Shown here: positions 9,001-14,800 of the stretch, piece after piece
Numbering within the stretch: the first letter of the stretch is position 1
Layout: every line of letters starts with the position of its first letter
Source of the DNA: a virus
IMG/VR virus record: IMGVR_UViG_3300017728_000141
Coordinates: 1 to 21,075 of that record
Strand: one strand, 5' to 3'
DNA length: 21,075 bases
Program-made: the position numbers and the translations under genes
Notes under the pieces: model-generated
The model's input: only the letters and a program-made list of their open reading frames with translations
What the model was told of the DNA's origin: nothing
Database searches by the model: none

Positions 9001-10231
9001 TATCAGACCTGGAGATCAATTACAACTTGTTAAAAATAACAAGTATAACGATAACAACACTGTGGATTTGACTAAGACACAGGATCTCAGAACGGTTACC
9101 GAAATTGCTTCTTCTGATACAGTTAGAACGAACCTTTACTTTGGTAACAACGATCTAGAAACTATAAAAGAAAGACAAGTCGGTTGGGAAAAACAGAAGA
9201 GAGACATCTTCCTCTATGGTGAACCCGCACCTAAGACGAGAGATAGTTTGGAACCTGTTATTGTACCAACAGCGGCGATCATAAGAGACGCCTCCAAGAC
9301 AGAAACTGAGATATTCATCAGTAACTCTGAAATCTTCCTTTATGAGGAACGTGTTCCTGGTTCTAGTATTGTCTTAACTAATATTAGTGGTGAGATCTTT
9401 AGACCGATTCAGTATAAGTATGACCCACAAGTACCATTCGAACCCGCGACACTTCGCGCGAATGTTAATAACAATGGCCAAGTATCTTCAATCACTATTG
9501 TAGAATCAGGTCAGGGTTATCCATCAAGTACTGAAATTACTGTTGGTGTTTCTTCTACCGGTGATAGAGCAGAGATTGGTACTGTTATCTTCAACCCAAT
9601 TGATGGATCTATCATTTCCACTATCCTCACCAAACCTGGATCTGGTTATGATCAAAGTAATCCACCATTTGTTCTCATTGAAGAACCACAGGTGGACATT
9701 GAACCTTTGGAACTTATTCCAAATATACAAGGTTTCAGTGGTATTGTTACTGGTATTCAGGCAACTACAGGTTCCTCTGGGGCAACCAAGGGTATCAGGG
9801 TATTCTACACAGTGGAAGCCGACATTGTTGCTTCTGAACTAAACGCAGGTTACTCTGTTGTTCTATCTGGAACTCCAGTTGGTAACGGTGTTGAGACTAT
9901 TGGAAGTAACGCGGCAAGTGTAGTTGGTTTTGGAACACAGTTCTTAGACGCAGTTTATGAAGTTAGGACGAATGTTGTATTGGGTCGTAACGGTTTCTGG
10001 GAAGCAAACGTAACAAACGGAACTAACATATCTGGTATCGATATTGTCGGTGGTAACCTCGGAGGTTTCAACTGGGGTAGGTTATCAAATCTAGCAAGGG
10101 ATCCAGACTTAGCACTTTCCTATAACGTGGATGGAAATACATACTCACCTAATATGGATAACTACCCAACTCTTAAGAGGAGTAGTGAAGGTCTCCGTAA
10201 CGAAGGTGGTATCGCTAAGAAGGTTCTGTAG
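2..10231 (+). CDS. Giant modular structural protein with YHYH domain (5'-truncated by window), probable baseplate/tail component
   Basis: The frame is open from base 2 to the TAG at 10229-10231, giving 3409 visible residues; the true start lies upstream, and a TTG at 329 is only an internal codon. Visible order: a repeated H-GD-Y module (near residues 50-110, 166-230, 855-915, 1000-1085), GxGY modules (near 272-393, 1276-1333, 2737-2863, 3155-3230), a YHYH-type domain (about 430-547), an NFKDHFF...EELYYLP segment (about 2152-2172), an RGV-H-GT module (about 2275-2364) and two 61-residue repeats (2597-2657, 2672-2732). I counted only about three cysteines, and saw no membrane segment or signal peptide. 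It lies directly upstream of gp8, where T4 has gene 7, but I see no gp7 similarity. Role inferred: large baseplate-wedge or fibre-like virion protein. A similar giant gene beside gp8 is typical of T4-like cyanophages. The structural role is likely; the exact place in the virion is unknown. Confidence 0.85.
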   Translation: MSVVGGNSSGATAKPQISQRSRSIPFDTRLDIYGGGINPDGETILFLIEHKLAKGDPIIYENNENGSIGISDAGGDNTYDSTRTLSNGAVYYAEPVNNLTIKIYETLDDLNAGINTVGFTSSTSGFGLQDFTTLPKNQLTGAIIDDRGGDFVYRKMEFQPGHIYPEYDELRYDSHGFSSGDIVEYGTFGSVVGGLSTEKRYYVDALDENVIKLSDAGIGGTSRFDYDRKEYVAFTNSGVGTQFIKYPDINVDIVVSFASSITGIITATPIIRGGIIQTYVERGGYYGSDILNFAKTPEVTVQVGKGARIKPVIVNGKVVTVQILNKGVDYPDTPTLRVIDESGEGAGALLRPVVVDGKIQKVVIITSGDKYDPLNTDIVVVDPARRAILVPRIRPLTVNTFARFGFEGLSNNDYSVVAYDRKIREDVYGDLGGSHSPIVGWANDGNPIYGGFGYDDPENSNSGFRAMRTSYELYPNEIYGRPPLTLYPAGFFVEDYKFTDNGDLDIHNGRYGRTPEYPNGIYAYFAGISTDVQSLARVPQFPYFIGPQFRDGAGIVDDTVSQNYDINNEKVFRNTFPYAVGNPIIGSEFLDQSYLDDVQDTIIQTINSGTVDNLTIVGAGVSYSVGDVVNFDDTFDYISVIVDQVNGEEVTQIESVVDSYGKGETKLVRLDSDTVRVYVDPFHNYIDGETVSISGLTTITEELSGSHEIDFSMPRMTISSPLAYTPFETVSDIFVNTIVDEVSVGSSITVGFGTLSEGMEVINIFPIQKALRVRRPVGYAYTHPIGDTIVISPNYFDIQESVDFFPSEVDLQYYFNPHQTVAVGLETGASVGLVFSVGNIDKSISVQTQRIYAPSHFFRTGEEITFEKNDVDAALVVSDGNTVYTLPGVGNTGTAYVVSLSRNHIGLRTDPRGSDLFFSNNGTDSFLYSIKTNRFAETAIVDRTRVEVSTKTQHRLEDTDEVFINVISSGASGVGTNPNIKLEFDESSQSLIVDPYFIQTSGIDTTTNLIRITNHGYIDGDVVLYQNEGTAVGGLTTHHKYYTIPFDRDKFYLAETFIDVRPTSRLPVDLTSAGIGSHKFSKVNPALLITNNNDIEFDVSSPTLFGKTLEFFYDQTLTEVFENNSIDREFVVTGVSTEGYSDGRKSIRYSENNPDVFFYGVSEGGYISTADVNVSRHNSVKYEASKFSIKGNVTIIDSNTFAYTLNEIPERPSYTSADTELSYVTSSETALGGVGGLNIIFSGENFPSLPDFEGVQSEYGQNATIRAESDDIGTVASYRIQNAGWDYSADNTLRPFGVIQPTIKFSDSDFVTDVIILDGGNGYQSPPNTVLVDSVTREVSDNGSILLEVQSSTISNVIVEVAPSGVSKDIQELWTIDNSNGVPILLIDTIDNISGVVTYTVQTPIEGYENPPFVVGDRVFVENILIDPGAPESKLNSADYGYKFLEVVRVTPTNPITVGIQYPEDAINNLGYGNTFQQAFSGIVNEKIYPKFAVQQTTAVLIEGERLSIFDSFGNLDETDLVVEESNTSFFKVTGSYDLLVGDVLKGNNSGVILTVTSIDSSGCRYQVDSISRINTGWNDKTGFLNEETQNLPDNDYYQNLSYSIKSTINFEELINPVNRLVHPAGLKNFSDTKIESSGDVGVGIGISDTEGTITIDLIGLTDVAQTPLRVDRINVFDLGWDANVNNNRSNAIRLQSKTPNKRLTDYIEVRTNRVLLHDDISNKFIDADNSGEQDPYSEFNIITSGYTRALLQARNPFTDQVQFTEIIVLSVNNDAFTLEKATVSDNDLGYGIFDGKSLASSEYQMRFTPFDLETFDADLKLLSHKFIFTNQSPAEIGYVKLAGDTISAPGASSTQIYGASNSNNKAVVIHTNVTVSSGQVYYYEFYAFTNGTDVYYAPYGYSSDAVTDFSANLGGEFTATLRNGKLAAYFTNNTDTAISLTNKTIEYKQTPTGDSPFRFKKDNVPDDQERSIILDTVSTTTVSDQVTEVFRYDSTLFQSVRSVVFISGTDFGAIHQVMTVNSNSSTYTEVYPFITDGDEVDSTSGIGTFGSSMDGDDMVLEFFPDSAIPTQGVTITAYNETFYRILDTDNYTATRPLRYSASEENYYLERYIAPLGQRNNLLRFPLTYKGNPIYEKQFDPEQVITLSDATFNFKDHFFSPAEELYYLPDTTLPDGISSPIQIQPVVDYRGITTSTMPDRVYAIKRDLNRLQLAATPADALGANEIIITGFGSGIGHRLGMMKKLEKTIITIDGVIQAPITNALKSYVLDAPLAIDDEYAVLTGIGTIRVGDLLLVNKEFLKIDNIGLSTSATGPISNTGTFPLIQISRGVVGSEATPHANGTTLDLYRGSFNVVESDVVFTEAPSGRGSININESNLVQVNSSYQGRTFLQREYDQIALFDDISDLFNGIDYNFNLTSAGSTIGEVENGSGVLTINDIYQTPTTDNNAGNNYFYSYGAQTGINSVTFTGITSSNGQRVESIFDINQNQIPRGGVIVSLGSTPGLGYAPLYGAKITPVVTGGVITDVATTNQIGITTDVLWADYDETTGDLVVSGIGSALTTEFNITDADYRNTSGILILTSATSLLSTGINPGDIMYLRGMSFSCTSGGAPATLTYPDQDPVYAVDRVIDEFRFSVNAGLSTIPHTYVSGGTWQKYSAFQFGREQINPKQVYLNGLEFDCTNSPFITTNIFPDNFESASFVTRDDDAHFRLSVGIASFSHDYVGGGTFGQYIENNPGSGYLERVSIAVTDPNHSGTVAEIVGTPIAGGELSFTIIDGGSGYNQPTTDISAPDPAYYNLPIKGIYRREVGFTSVTGRNLFVTVEVSAATTTAIGRSEFFEVSGYQITNQGYGFQEGDVIEVVGIPTDKNLSQPIEPFELTVLDTFTDNFSSWNFGETDYIDSIKTLQDGSRVTFPLAYKGEDLSFESNPSDENSAAIDLDAILLIYLNSVLQVPGVSYEFTGGNTFTFVAPPFPQDDIDIYFYRGKRNIDSIVVTEVDESIRPGDQLQLVKNNKYNDNNTVDLTKTQDLRTVTEIASSDTVRTNLYFGNNDLETIKERQVGWEKQKRDIFLYGEPAPKTRDSLEPVIVPTAAIIRDASKTETEIFISNSEIFLYEERVPGSSIVLTNISGEIFRPIQYKYDPQVPFEPATLRANVNNNGQVSSITIVESGQGYPSSTEITVGVSSTGDRAEIGTVIFNPIDGSIISTILTKPGSGYDQSNPPFVLIEEPQVDIEPLELIPNIQGFSGIVTGIQATTGSSGATKGIRVFYTVEADIVASELNAGYSVVLSGTPVGNGVETIGSNAASVVGFGTQFLDAVYEVRTNVVLGRNGFWEANVTNGTNISGIDIVGGNLGGFNWGRLSNLARDPDLALSYNVDGNTYSPNMDNYPTLKRSSEGLRNEGGIAKKVL
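497..690 (+). repeat. H-GD-Y module, copy with VGGL
   Basis: This encodes HGFSSGDIVEYGTF, then VVGGLSTEKRYYVDALDENV and IKLSDAGIGG. The pattern is H-G-x3-GD-x-V-x-Y, then VGGL, then YY, then a hydrophobic L-[SA] strand and AGIG. The copy at 3040-3230 (HGYIDGDVVLY, AVGGLTTHHKYY, AGIG) is clearly homologous. More divergent copies are at about 149-330 (HKLAKGDPIIY, VYYAEPVNN), 2565-2745 (HFFRTGEEITF, AYVVSLSRNHIGL) and 6460-6660 (HFFSPAEELYY, VYAIKRDLNRLQLA). Confidence 0.7.
815..1180 (+). repeat. GxGY-type beta module, tandem copies in the giant protein
   Basis: Three successive units are seen: TYVERGGYYGSD, VQILNKGVDYPDTPTLRV and VVIITSGDKYDPLNTDIVV. They are separated by GARIKPVIVNGKV and GAGALLRPVVVDGKI. 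Each unit is a hydrophobic strand, then G-x2-Y, then a Pro-containing turn. The same unit recurs at 3828-4000, 8210-8590, 9466-9690, in gp8 and in the DUF4815 protein. Confidence 0.7.
1291..1640 (+). other. YHYH-type domain within the giant protein
   Basis: The translation reads SPIVGWANDGNPIYGGFGY, then after about 55 residues DLDIHNGRYGRTPEYPNGIY, then PQFPYFIG. Order and spacing match the YHYH protein family (DG-x-PIYG, then NGR..TPEYP.G.Y.Y, then FPY.IG). The family's function is not established; it is found in secreted bacterial proteins and in marine phage structural proteins. The H of the namesake motif is replaced in the NGIYAYF stretch (Y-A-Y rather than Y-H-Y), so any metal-binding role may be lost here. 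Confidence 0.75.
3001..3255 (+). repeat. H-GD-Y module, second VGGL copy
   Basis: This encodes NHGYIDGDVVLYQNEGTAVG and GLTTHHKYYTIPFDRDKF, then LTSAGIGSHKF. It aligns with the copy at 497-690 over the H-G, GD-x-V, VGGL, YY and AGIG positions. It probably forms a small beta domain reused along the polypeptide; the fold is inferred. Confidence 0.7.
3828..4000 (+). repeat. GxGY-type beta module
   Basis: This encodes SYRIQNAGWDYSADNTL followed by VTDVIILDGGNGYQSPPNTV. The second half is a near-canonical GxGY unit: strand, DGGNGY, then a double-Pro turn. Confidence 0.65.
7790..8197 (+). repeat. Two 61-residue repeats in the giant protein
   Basis: Copy 1 is 7790-7972 and copy 2 is 8015-8197, both exactly 61 codons. 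Aligned without gaps they share YL at 2-3, G at 5, F at 8, C-T at 10-11, PD at 22-23, H at 50, Y-V at 52-53, GGT at 55-57 and Y at 61. They start MYLRGMSFSCT and VYLNGLEFDCT and end HTYVSGGTWQKY and HDYVGGGTFGQY. The middle third has diverged. Two of the few cysteines of this protein lie at the same repeat position. Confidence 0.75.
8210..8590 (+). repeat. GxGY-type beta modules
   Basis: Successive units NPGSGYLERVSIAV, LSFTIIDGGSGYNQPTTDI and GYQITNQGYGFQEGDVIEVV belong to the same family as those at 815-1180. They follow directly on the 61-residue repeats. Confidence 0.65.
9466..9690 (+). repeat. GxGY-type beta modules near the giant protein C-terminus
   Basis: Two units, SSITIVESGQGYPSSTEITV and ISTILTKPGSGYDQSNPPFV, are separated by DRAEIGTVIFNPIDGS. 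The spacing of about 40 residues between the GxGY motifs is like that of the pair in gp8 (about 45 residues) and of the first cluster. Confidence 0.7.
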
Positions 10232-10236
10232 GTTGT

Positions 10237-10244
10237 TATAAATA
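10237..10244 (+). promoter_or_regulatory. T4-type late promoter upstream of gp8
   Basis: The box TATAAATA is identical to the T4 late promoter consensus and begins 5 bases after the stop codon of the giant gene. It ends 38 bases before the gp8 ATG. T4 late promoters need no -35 element; they use gp55-type sigma, gp33 and the sliding clamp. Transcription would start a few bases downstream, inside the hairpin described next. Confidence 0.75.
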
Positions 10245-10270
10245 GGGTTTAGGTACTGTATCCTAAATCC
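10245..10270 (+). other. Inverted repeat / hairpin between late promoter and gp8
   Basis: The arms GGGTTTAGG (10245-10253) and CCTAAATCC (10262-10270) pair over 9 positions with one G-U pair and an 8-base loop. There is no T-run after it, so it is not a classical intrinsic terminator. It could weakly end the transcript from the giant gene or fold at the start of the gp8 mRNA. Its role is unknown. Confidence 0.5.
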
Positions 10271-10282
10271 TGCTTATACACA

Positions 10283-11827
10283 ATGTCTGCTCTAATCACG
10301 GATGATTTTAGGCTGTTTAATGCCGACAATTTCATCGAATCTGTAACCGATCCTAATAACTCATATTATATCTTCATAGGTCTCCCCAACCCAGTTGGTC
10401 AGACATATGGTAGATCTACTAATTGGAATAACGATCCACCACAACCTATTGATAACTTCTCATACATCCGTCATTGTTATGACACTATGATGTATGGGAG
10501 AAGAGTAACGCCTGGAAATATCAAACGAGTGATACGTCGTATTAACTGGGTCAAAGGAACCAGGTACGATCAGTATCGCGATGATTACAGTGTAAATAAT
10601 GTTTCACCCAATACTGGTTCTACTCGGTTATACGATGCCAACTATTATGTTATTAATAGTGAGTTTAAAGTATACATTTGTTTAAGTAATGGATCTAATG
10701 GAAATAACCCCAAGGGTGCTGGATCTGAGGATGAACCTAACTTTATAGATACCGAACCATCAGCAGCTGGTTCTAGTGGTGATGGATACATTTGGAAGTA
10801 TTTGTTTACAGTATCTCCTTCCGACGTTATCAAGTTCGACAGTACTGATTTTATTACTGTACCCAATGATTGGGATACAACAGATAACTCACAGATTGTT
10901 GCTATTAGAGAAAGTGGTGATTCTATCATCAACGATAGCCAACTAAAACAAATCTATGTTGAAAACCAAGGTGTAGGATACGCTGGTGGAGTAGGACAGG
11001 AGTTACCTATTATTGGTGATGGAGAGGGTGCTAGAGCTATTATTGATGTAAACTCTGGTCGTATTACTAACGCCATTATCGCTAAGGGTGGTAAAGGATA
11101 CAGTTGGGGTCTAGTTGACCTTGGTACTATTAACCAGAGTGCAACACAGGCAGCTAAGTTGGATGTTATTATCCCACCCTCAAGAGGACATGGTTTTGAT
11201 ATCTATCAAGAACTAGGTACTGATAGAGTTCTAGTATATGCTCGTTTTGATGACTCTACAAACGACTTCCCTATTGATACTCAGTTTGCTCAGATTGGTT
11301 TACTTAGAAACCCAACACTAAACGGTTCTAACCAGACATTTACCGAGAATACTTTCACAGCTTGTGATTCACTTAAGATGTTATCATTTAGTGGTGACGT
11401 AGAAGTTGGGGATGTTGTATTCCAGAATACTTCAGAAGGAACTGCTAGGGGATATATTGTTTCCTTTGATAAAGAAACAAAAGTCCTGAAGTATATCCAA
11501 GATAGGTCACTATCTTATAACCCTGTCACATACGACAATACTGACTATGTTGGTATTACAACCAGTGGTAGGAAGTTTTCTTTTGAATCCAATGTGAATC
11601 CAGTTACCACAGACACTGGTTTCTTAGCTACCGTTGATACAACCTTCAATGGTTCTACAGAAACAGTAGGTTCTAAATCAGTAGAACTTGGTGTGGAGTT
11701 CACAAATGGAGTTGCAGTATCGGAGATAAATAGACAGAGTGGTCAGATACTTTACTTGGATAATAGACCAGTAGTACCAAGGAATCCACGACAAAAAGAA
11801 GACGTTAAGATCATCTTGGAATTTTAG
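10283..11827 (+). CDS. gp8: Baseplate wedge protein gp8 (T4 gp8 family), enlarged
   Basis: This is a structural subunit of the baseplate wedge, which in T4 contains gp8 with gp6, gp7, gp10, gp11, gp25 and gp53. Similarity to T4 gp8 is recognisable along the chain: the N-terminal FR..NADNF...PNNSYYIFIG (residues 9-33), RRINWVKGTRYDQYRDDY (about 83-101), SGDGYIWKYLF (about 165-175), and the C-terminal GQILYLDNRPV...KIILEF, matching T4's GEMIYMENRPP...NILFTF. At 514 residues it is much longer than T4 gp8 (334); the extra length is in the middle and includes two GxGY modules (about 222-275). The ATG follows a late promoter and hairpin; no Shine-Dalgarno sequence is visible. The stop TAG is followed at once by an in-frame TAA, and the next gene starts 3 bases after the TAG. 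The family call is firm; the inserted part has no T4 counterpart. Confidence 0.9.
   Translation: MSALITDDFRLFNADNFIESVTDPNNSYYIFIGLPNPVGQTYGRSTNWNNDPPQPIDNFSYIRHCYDTMMYGRRVTPGNIKRVIRRINWVKGTRYDQYRDDYSVNNVSPNTGSTRLYDANYYVINSEFKVYICLSNGSNGNNPKGAGSEDEPNFIDTEPSAAGSSGDGYIWKYLFTVSPSDVIKFDSTDFITVPNDWDTTDNSQIVAIRESGDSIINDSQLKQIYVENQGVGYAGGVGQELPIIGDGEGARAIIDVNSGRITNAIIAKGGKGYSWGLVDLGTINQSATQAAKLDVIIPPSRGHGFDIYQELGTDRVLVYARFDDSTNDFPIDTQFAQIGLLRNPTLNGSNQTFTENTFTACDSLKMLSFSGDVEVGDVVFQNTSEGTARGYIVSFDKETKVLKYIQDRSLSYNPVTYDNTDYVGITTSGRKFSFESNVNPVTTDTGFLATVDTTFNGSTETVGSKSVELGVEFTNGVAVSEINRQSGQILYLDNRPVVPRNPRQKEDVKIILEF
10948..11120 (+). repeat. GxGY module pair inserted in gp8
   Basis: This encodes QIYVENQGVGYAGGVGQELP, then GARAIIDVNSGRITNAIIAK and GGKGYSWG. 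The G-A-R-A then strand then GxGY arrangement is the same as at 815-1180 in the giant protein. T4 gp8 has no such stretch. Confidence 0.7.
11725..11732 (+). promoter_or_regulatory. Possible weak late promoter inside gp8
   Basis: GATAAATA differs from the late box TATAAATA at the first base only and lies 98 bases before the ATG of the DUF4815 gene. It is also simply the codons for Glu-Ile-Asn-Arg, so chance is quite possible. The 3-base gap between the two genes suggests they are mainly co-transcribed. Confidence 0.25.
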
Positions 11828-11830
11828 TAA

Positions 11831-14800
11831 ATGTCTCAGATTAACCTAGATACCAGCCCATACTTTGACGATTTCGATCCGTCAAAGGATTACTATAAAG
11901 TGCTCTTTAAGCCAGGTTTTCCTGTTCAGGCAAGAGAACTCACTACTCTGCAATCTGTTCTACAGAATCAGGTTAGTAGCTTTGGACAACACCTCTTCAA
12001 AGAGGGATCCATGGTTATACCTGGTAGCATTACATATAATCCCAATTACCAATCTGTTGTTCTAAACCAACAACAGGGTGGTGTTAATGTTTCCTTTTAC
12101 ACCGAAGAACTAGTTGGTAAGGTTATTGAAGGTAAGAATAGTGGAGTTACCGCAAAGGTTATCGACTTCTTACTACCACCAGCTGAGGGTGTAACCACTC
12201 CAACGATATTTGTTTCATATATCAGTAGTGGTTCTGACGAAACGACAAGTGTTTTTGATGATAATGAGGAGTTAATTTCTACTTCTGATATCGTATACGG
12301 TAACACTACTATCACCACTGGAACAGTATTTGCTAGTACTATTTCAAATGAATCCACAGCAACAGGTTCTGCTGCCCAGATTAGGGATGGTATTTATTTT
12401 ATACGTGGGTTCTTCACTCAGGTTCGTGAGAGTGTTGTAATTCTAGACGCGTTTGATAATACTCCCTCATACCGAGTTGGTCTTCAGATCACAGAGAAGG
12501 TTATTACTGCTGGTCAAGATAACTCATTATATGATAATGCTAAGGGTTTCAACAACTTCTCAGCACCAGGTGCCGATAGACTAAAAATATCTACAAAACT
12601 CATTAAGAAACCACTTGATGATTATAATGATACCAATTTCGTAGAATTGCTACGCATTGATACTGGAGAGACTAAAAAGATAGCTGTTAATAGTGATCTT
12701 AATATCATTAAGGATTACTTGGCACAGAGAACCTATGAGGAATCTGGTAACTATACCTTATTTGGTATGGGTATTAAACTTGCCGAGTCATTGAGTGATA
12801 ACCTAGGTAATGGTGGTGTATATCAGTTTAACCAGACAACAGCAGATGGTCAAGTACCTACTGACGATCTAGCTGTAGTAAAAGTTTCTTCTGGTAAGGC
12901 ATATGTTCGTGGGTATGACATCAATAACCCTGGGACTGTTAATTTAGATGCCAACAAACCCAGAACAACAGCTAATGTTGAGTCAACATCCTTCCCCTTT
13001 GAGATGGGAAGTAAGTTCTTCATCAATAACGTCAAAGGAACTCCTGTCATTGGTTTGGCTGTTAACGATAATATCGTTCAGTTGTATAATGGTCGCCTAG
13101 ACTCCTCAGGAAACTCCACAGGAGACCTTATTGGTGAGTCTCGTGTATATTCCTATTCTTTGGAAGACGGACCCTATACAGGTGATTCTACACCTTGGGA
13201 ACTATATCTGTATGATACCCAAATCTTTACCAAACTAACTCTAAACGTAGATGCTACTGGTAAGATTCTAACCTCATATAAAGTGAAAGGTCTTAGTAGT
13301 AACGCTACTGGTTATGTTCGTTCTATTAGTAATAAGGATATAGTTCTAACTCAGGTATCTGGTGAGTTTGTAAGGAACGAGGCTATTTCTGTTAATGGTA
13401 GAGTAGAAAACTCCTTCAGTGTATCATCTCTTGAGAGCTACAGAAACAATGATGTTAGATGTATCACTCAAGCAAGTTCTTCACTAGACCCTAATATTCA
13501 ATTTGACTTTAGTGCTGATACTCTTCAGTATTCTAGTGTTCCAACTGGATTCACAGCCTCAGATTCAGTGTCAATTACTACTGGTGGTGTAGTTAAGTGT
13601 CCTGGAAGATTCTTTAATGCTTTCAGAATTGGTGATATTGTTGGTTATCAGAAATCTGGTAGTGAACTCATTACACTTAATAAGGTAACAGCAATCAATG
13701 CTGCTGAGACTAACATGACTGTTAGTGCAATTGCAAGTGTTACTGGTGTTTGTGATGGTACTCGACCAACATCAACAACTAGATCTCGTATTAGATTATA
13801 CAGCTCCAGAATTCTCAATCAGGAAAACTCCCATCTATACGCAGCTTTAGAAGAGAGGAATGTTTCCAGTGTTGATTTGGCATCATCAAACCTTAAGTTT
13901 GTTAAACAGATTAACAACTTATCTACTGATGCTAATGGTTTTCTAACTGTAAATGAATCTGCACTAGATGTAACAGGTGCAACATTCGAAGCATTTGATC
14001 AGGAAAGATATAGCATTCATTATGCTGATGGAACCACACAAACTATTAGATCCAATCAGGTTGTTATTACAGGATCTAGAGCTGAATTTTCCAATCTACT
14101 ACCCAGTCAGACAACCAATGTAACACTTAACTGTACTGCCATTAAGTCGGGTATTAAGTCAAAAACTAAGGTTTTGGTTAGGTCTGAAAAATTAGAAGTT
14201 AATAGGGCGTCTAGTGGCATTTCAACTACAGCTCAAGGTCTGGAGAGAAGTGAATACTATGGTATGAGAATTGATGATGAGGAAATCTCAATCAACGTAT
14301 CAGATGTAACTAATGTTGTTGCAGTATATGAATCACTAGACTCTGGAACTGCGACACTAGATACTCTAACATTTGTTAATGGTCTAGACTTAGACATTAG
14401 AGTTGTAGTTGGAGAAAATATAAAAGGTAGTACCAGTGAATCTATTGCTAGGGTTGTCTCAGTACCATCACCAGCATCAATAGAAATTGTATACCTCACT
14501 GAAACAACTTTCGAAGTTGGTGAGACAATTACATTTATAGAGTCTAAAGTTGAAGCCAACCTCCAGGCTATTACACAAGGTAACTACAGTAATATTACAA
14601 GTAGATATTCACTTGATAAAGGACAAAGAGAACAGTTCTATGACTACTCCCGTATAGTCAGGAAAAGGAACGCCAAAGCACCTAATAAGAGATTACTAAT
14701 AATCTATGATAGATTTGCTGTACCAATTAATGATAAAGGTGACTTCTACACTGCCAATAGTTACACAGAGGAAGACTTCGGTCCGAGTGTTCCTATGTTG

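Noticed and set aside
10245-10270. Intrinsic terminator after the giant gene
   Set aside because: A hairpin is present but no T-run follows (next bases are tgcttataca), so I list it only as an inverted repeat.
11822-11830. Programmed readthrough or frameshift joining gp8 to the DUF4815 gene
   Set aside because: gp8 ends with its conserved C-terminal block, two stops (TAG TAA) follow in tandem, and the next ATG begins a clean DUF4815 N-terminus, so there are two separate proteins.
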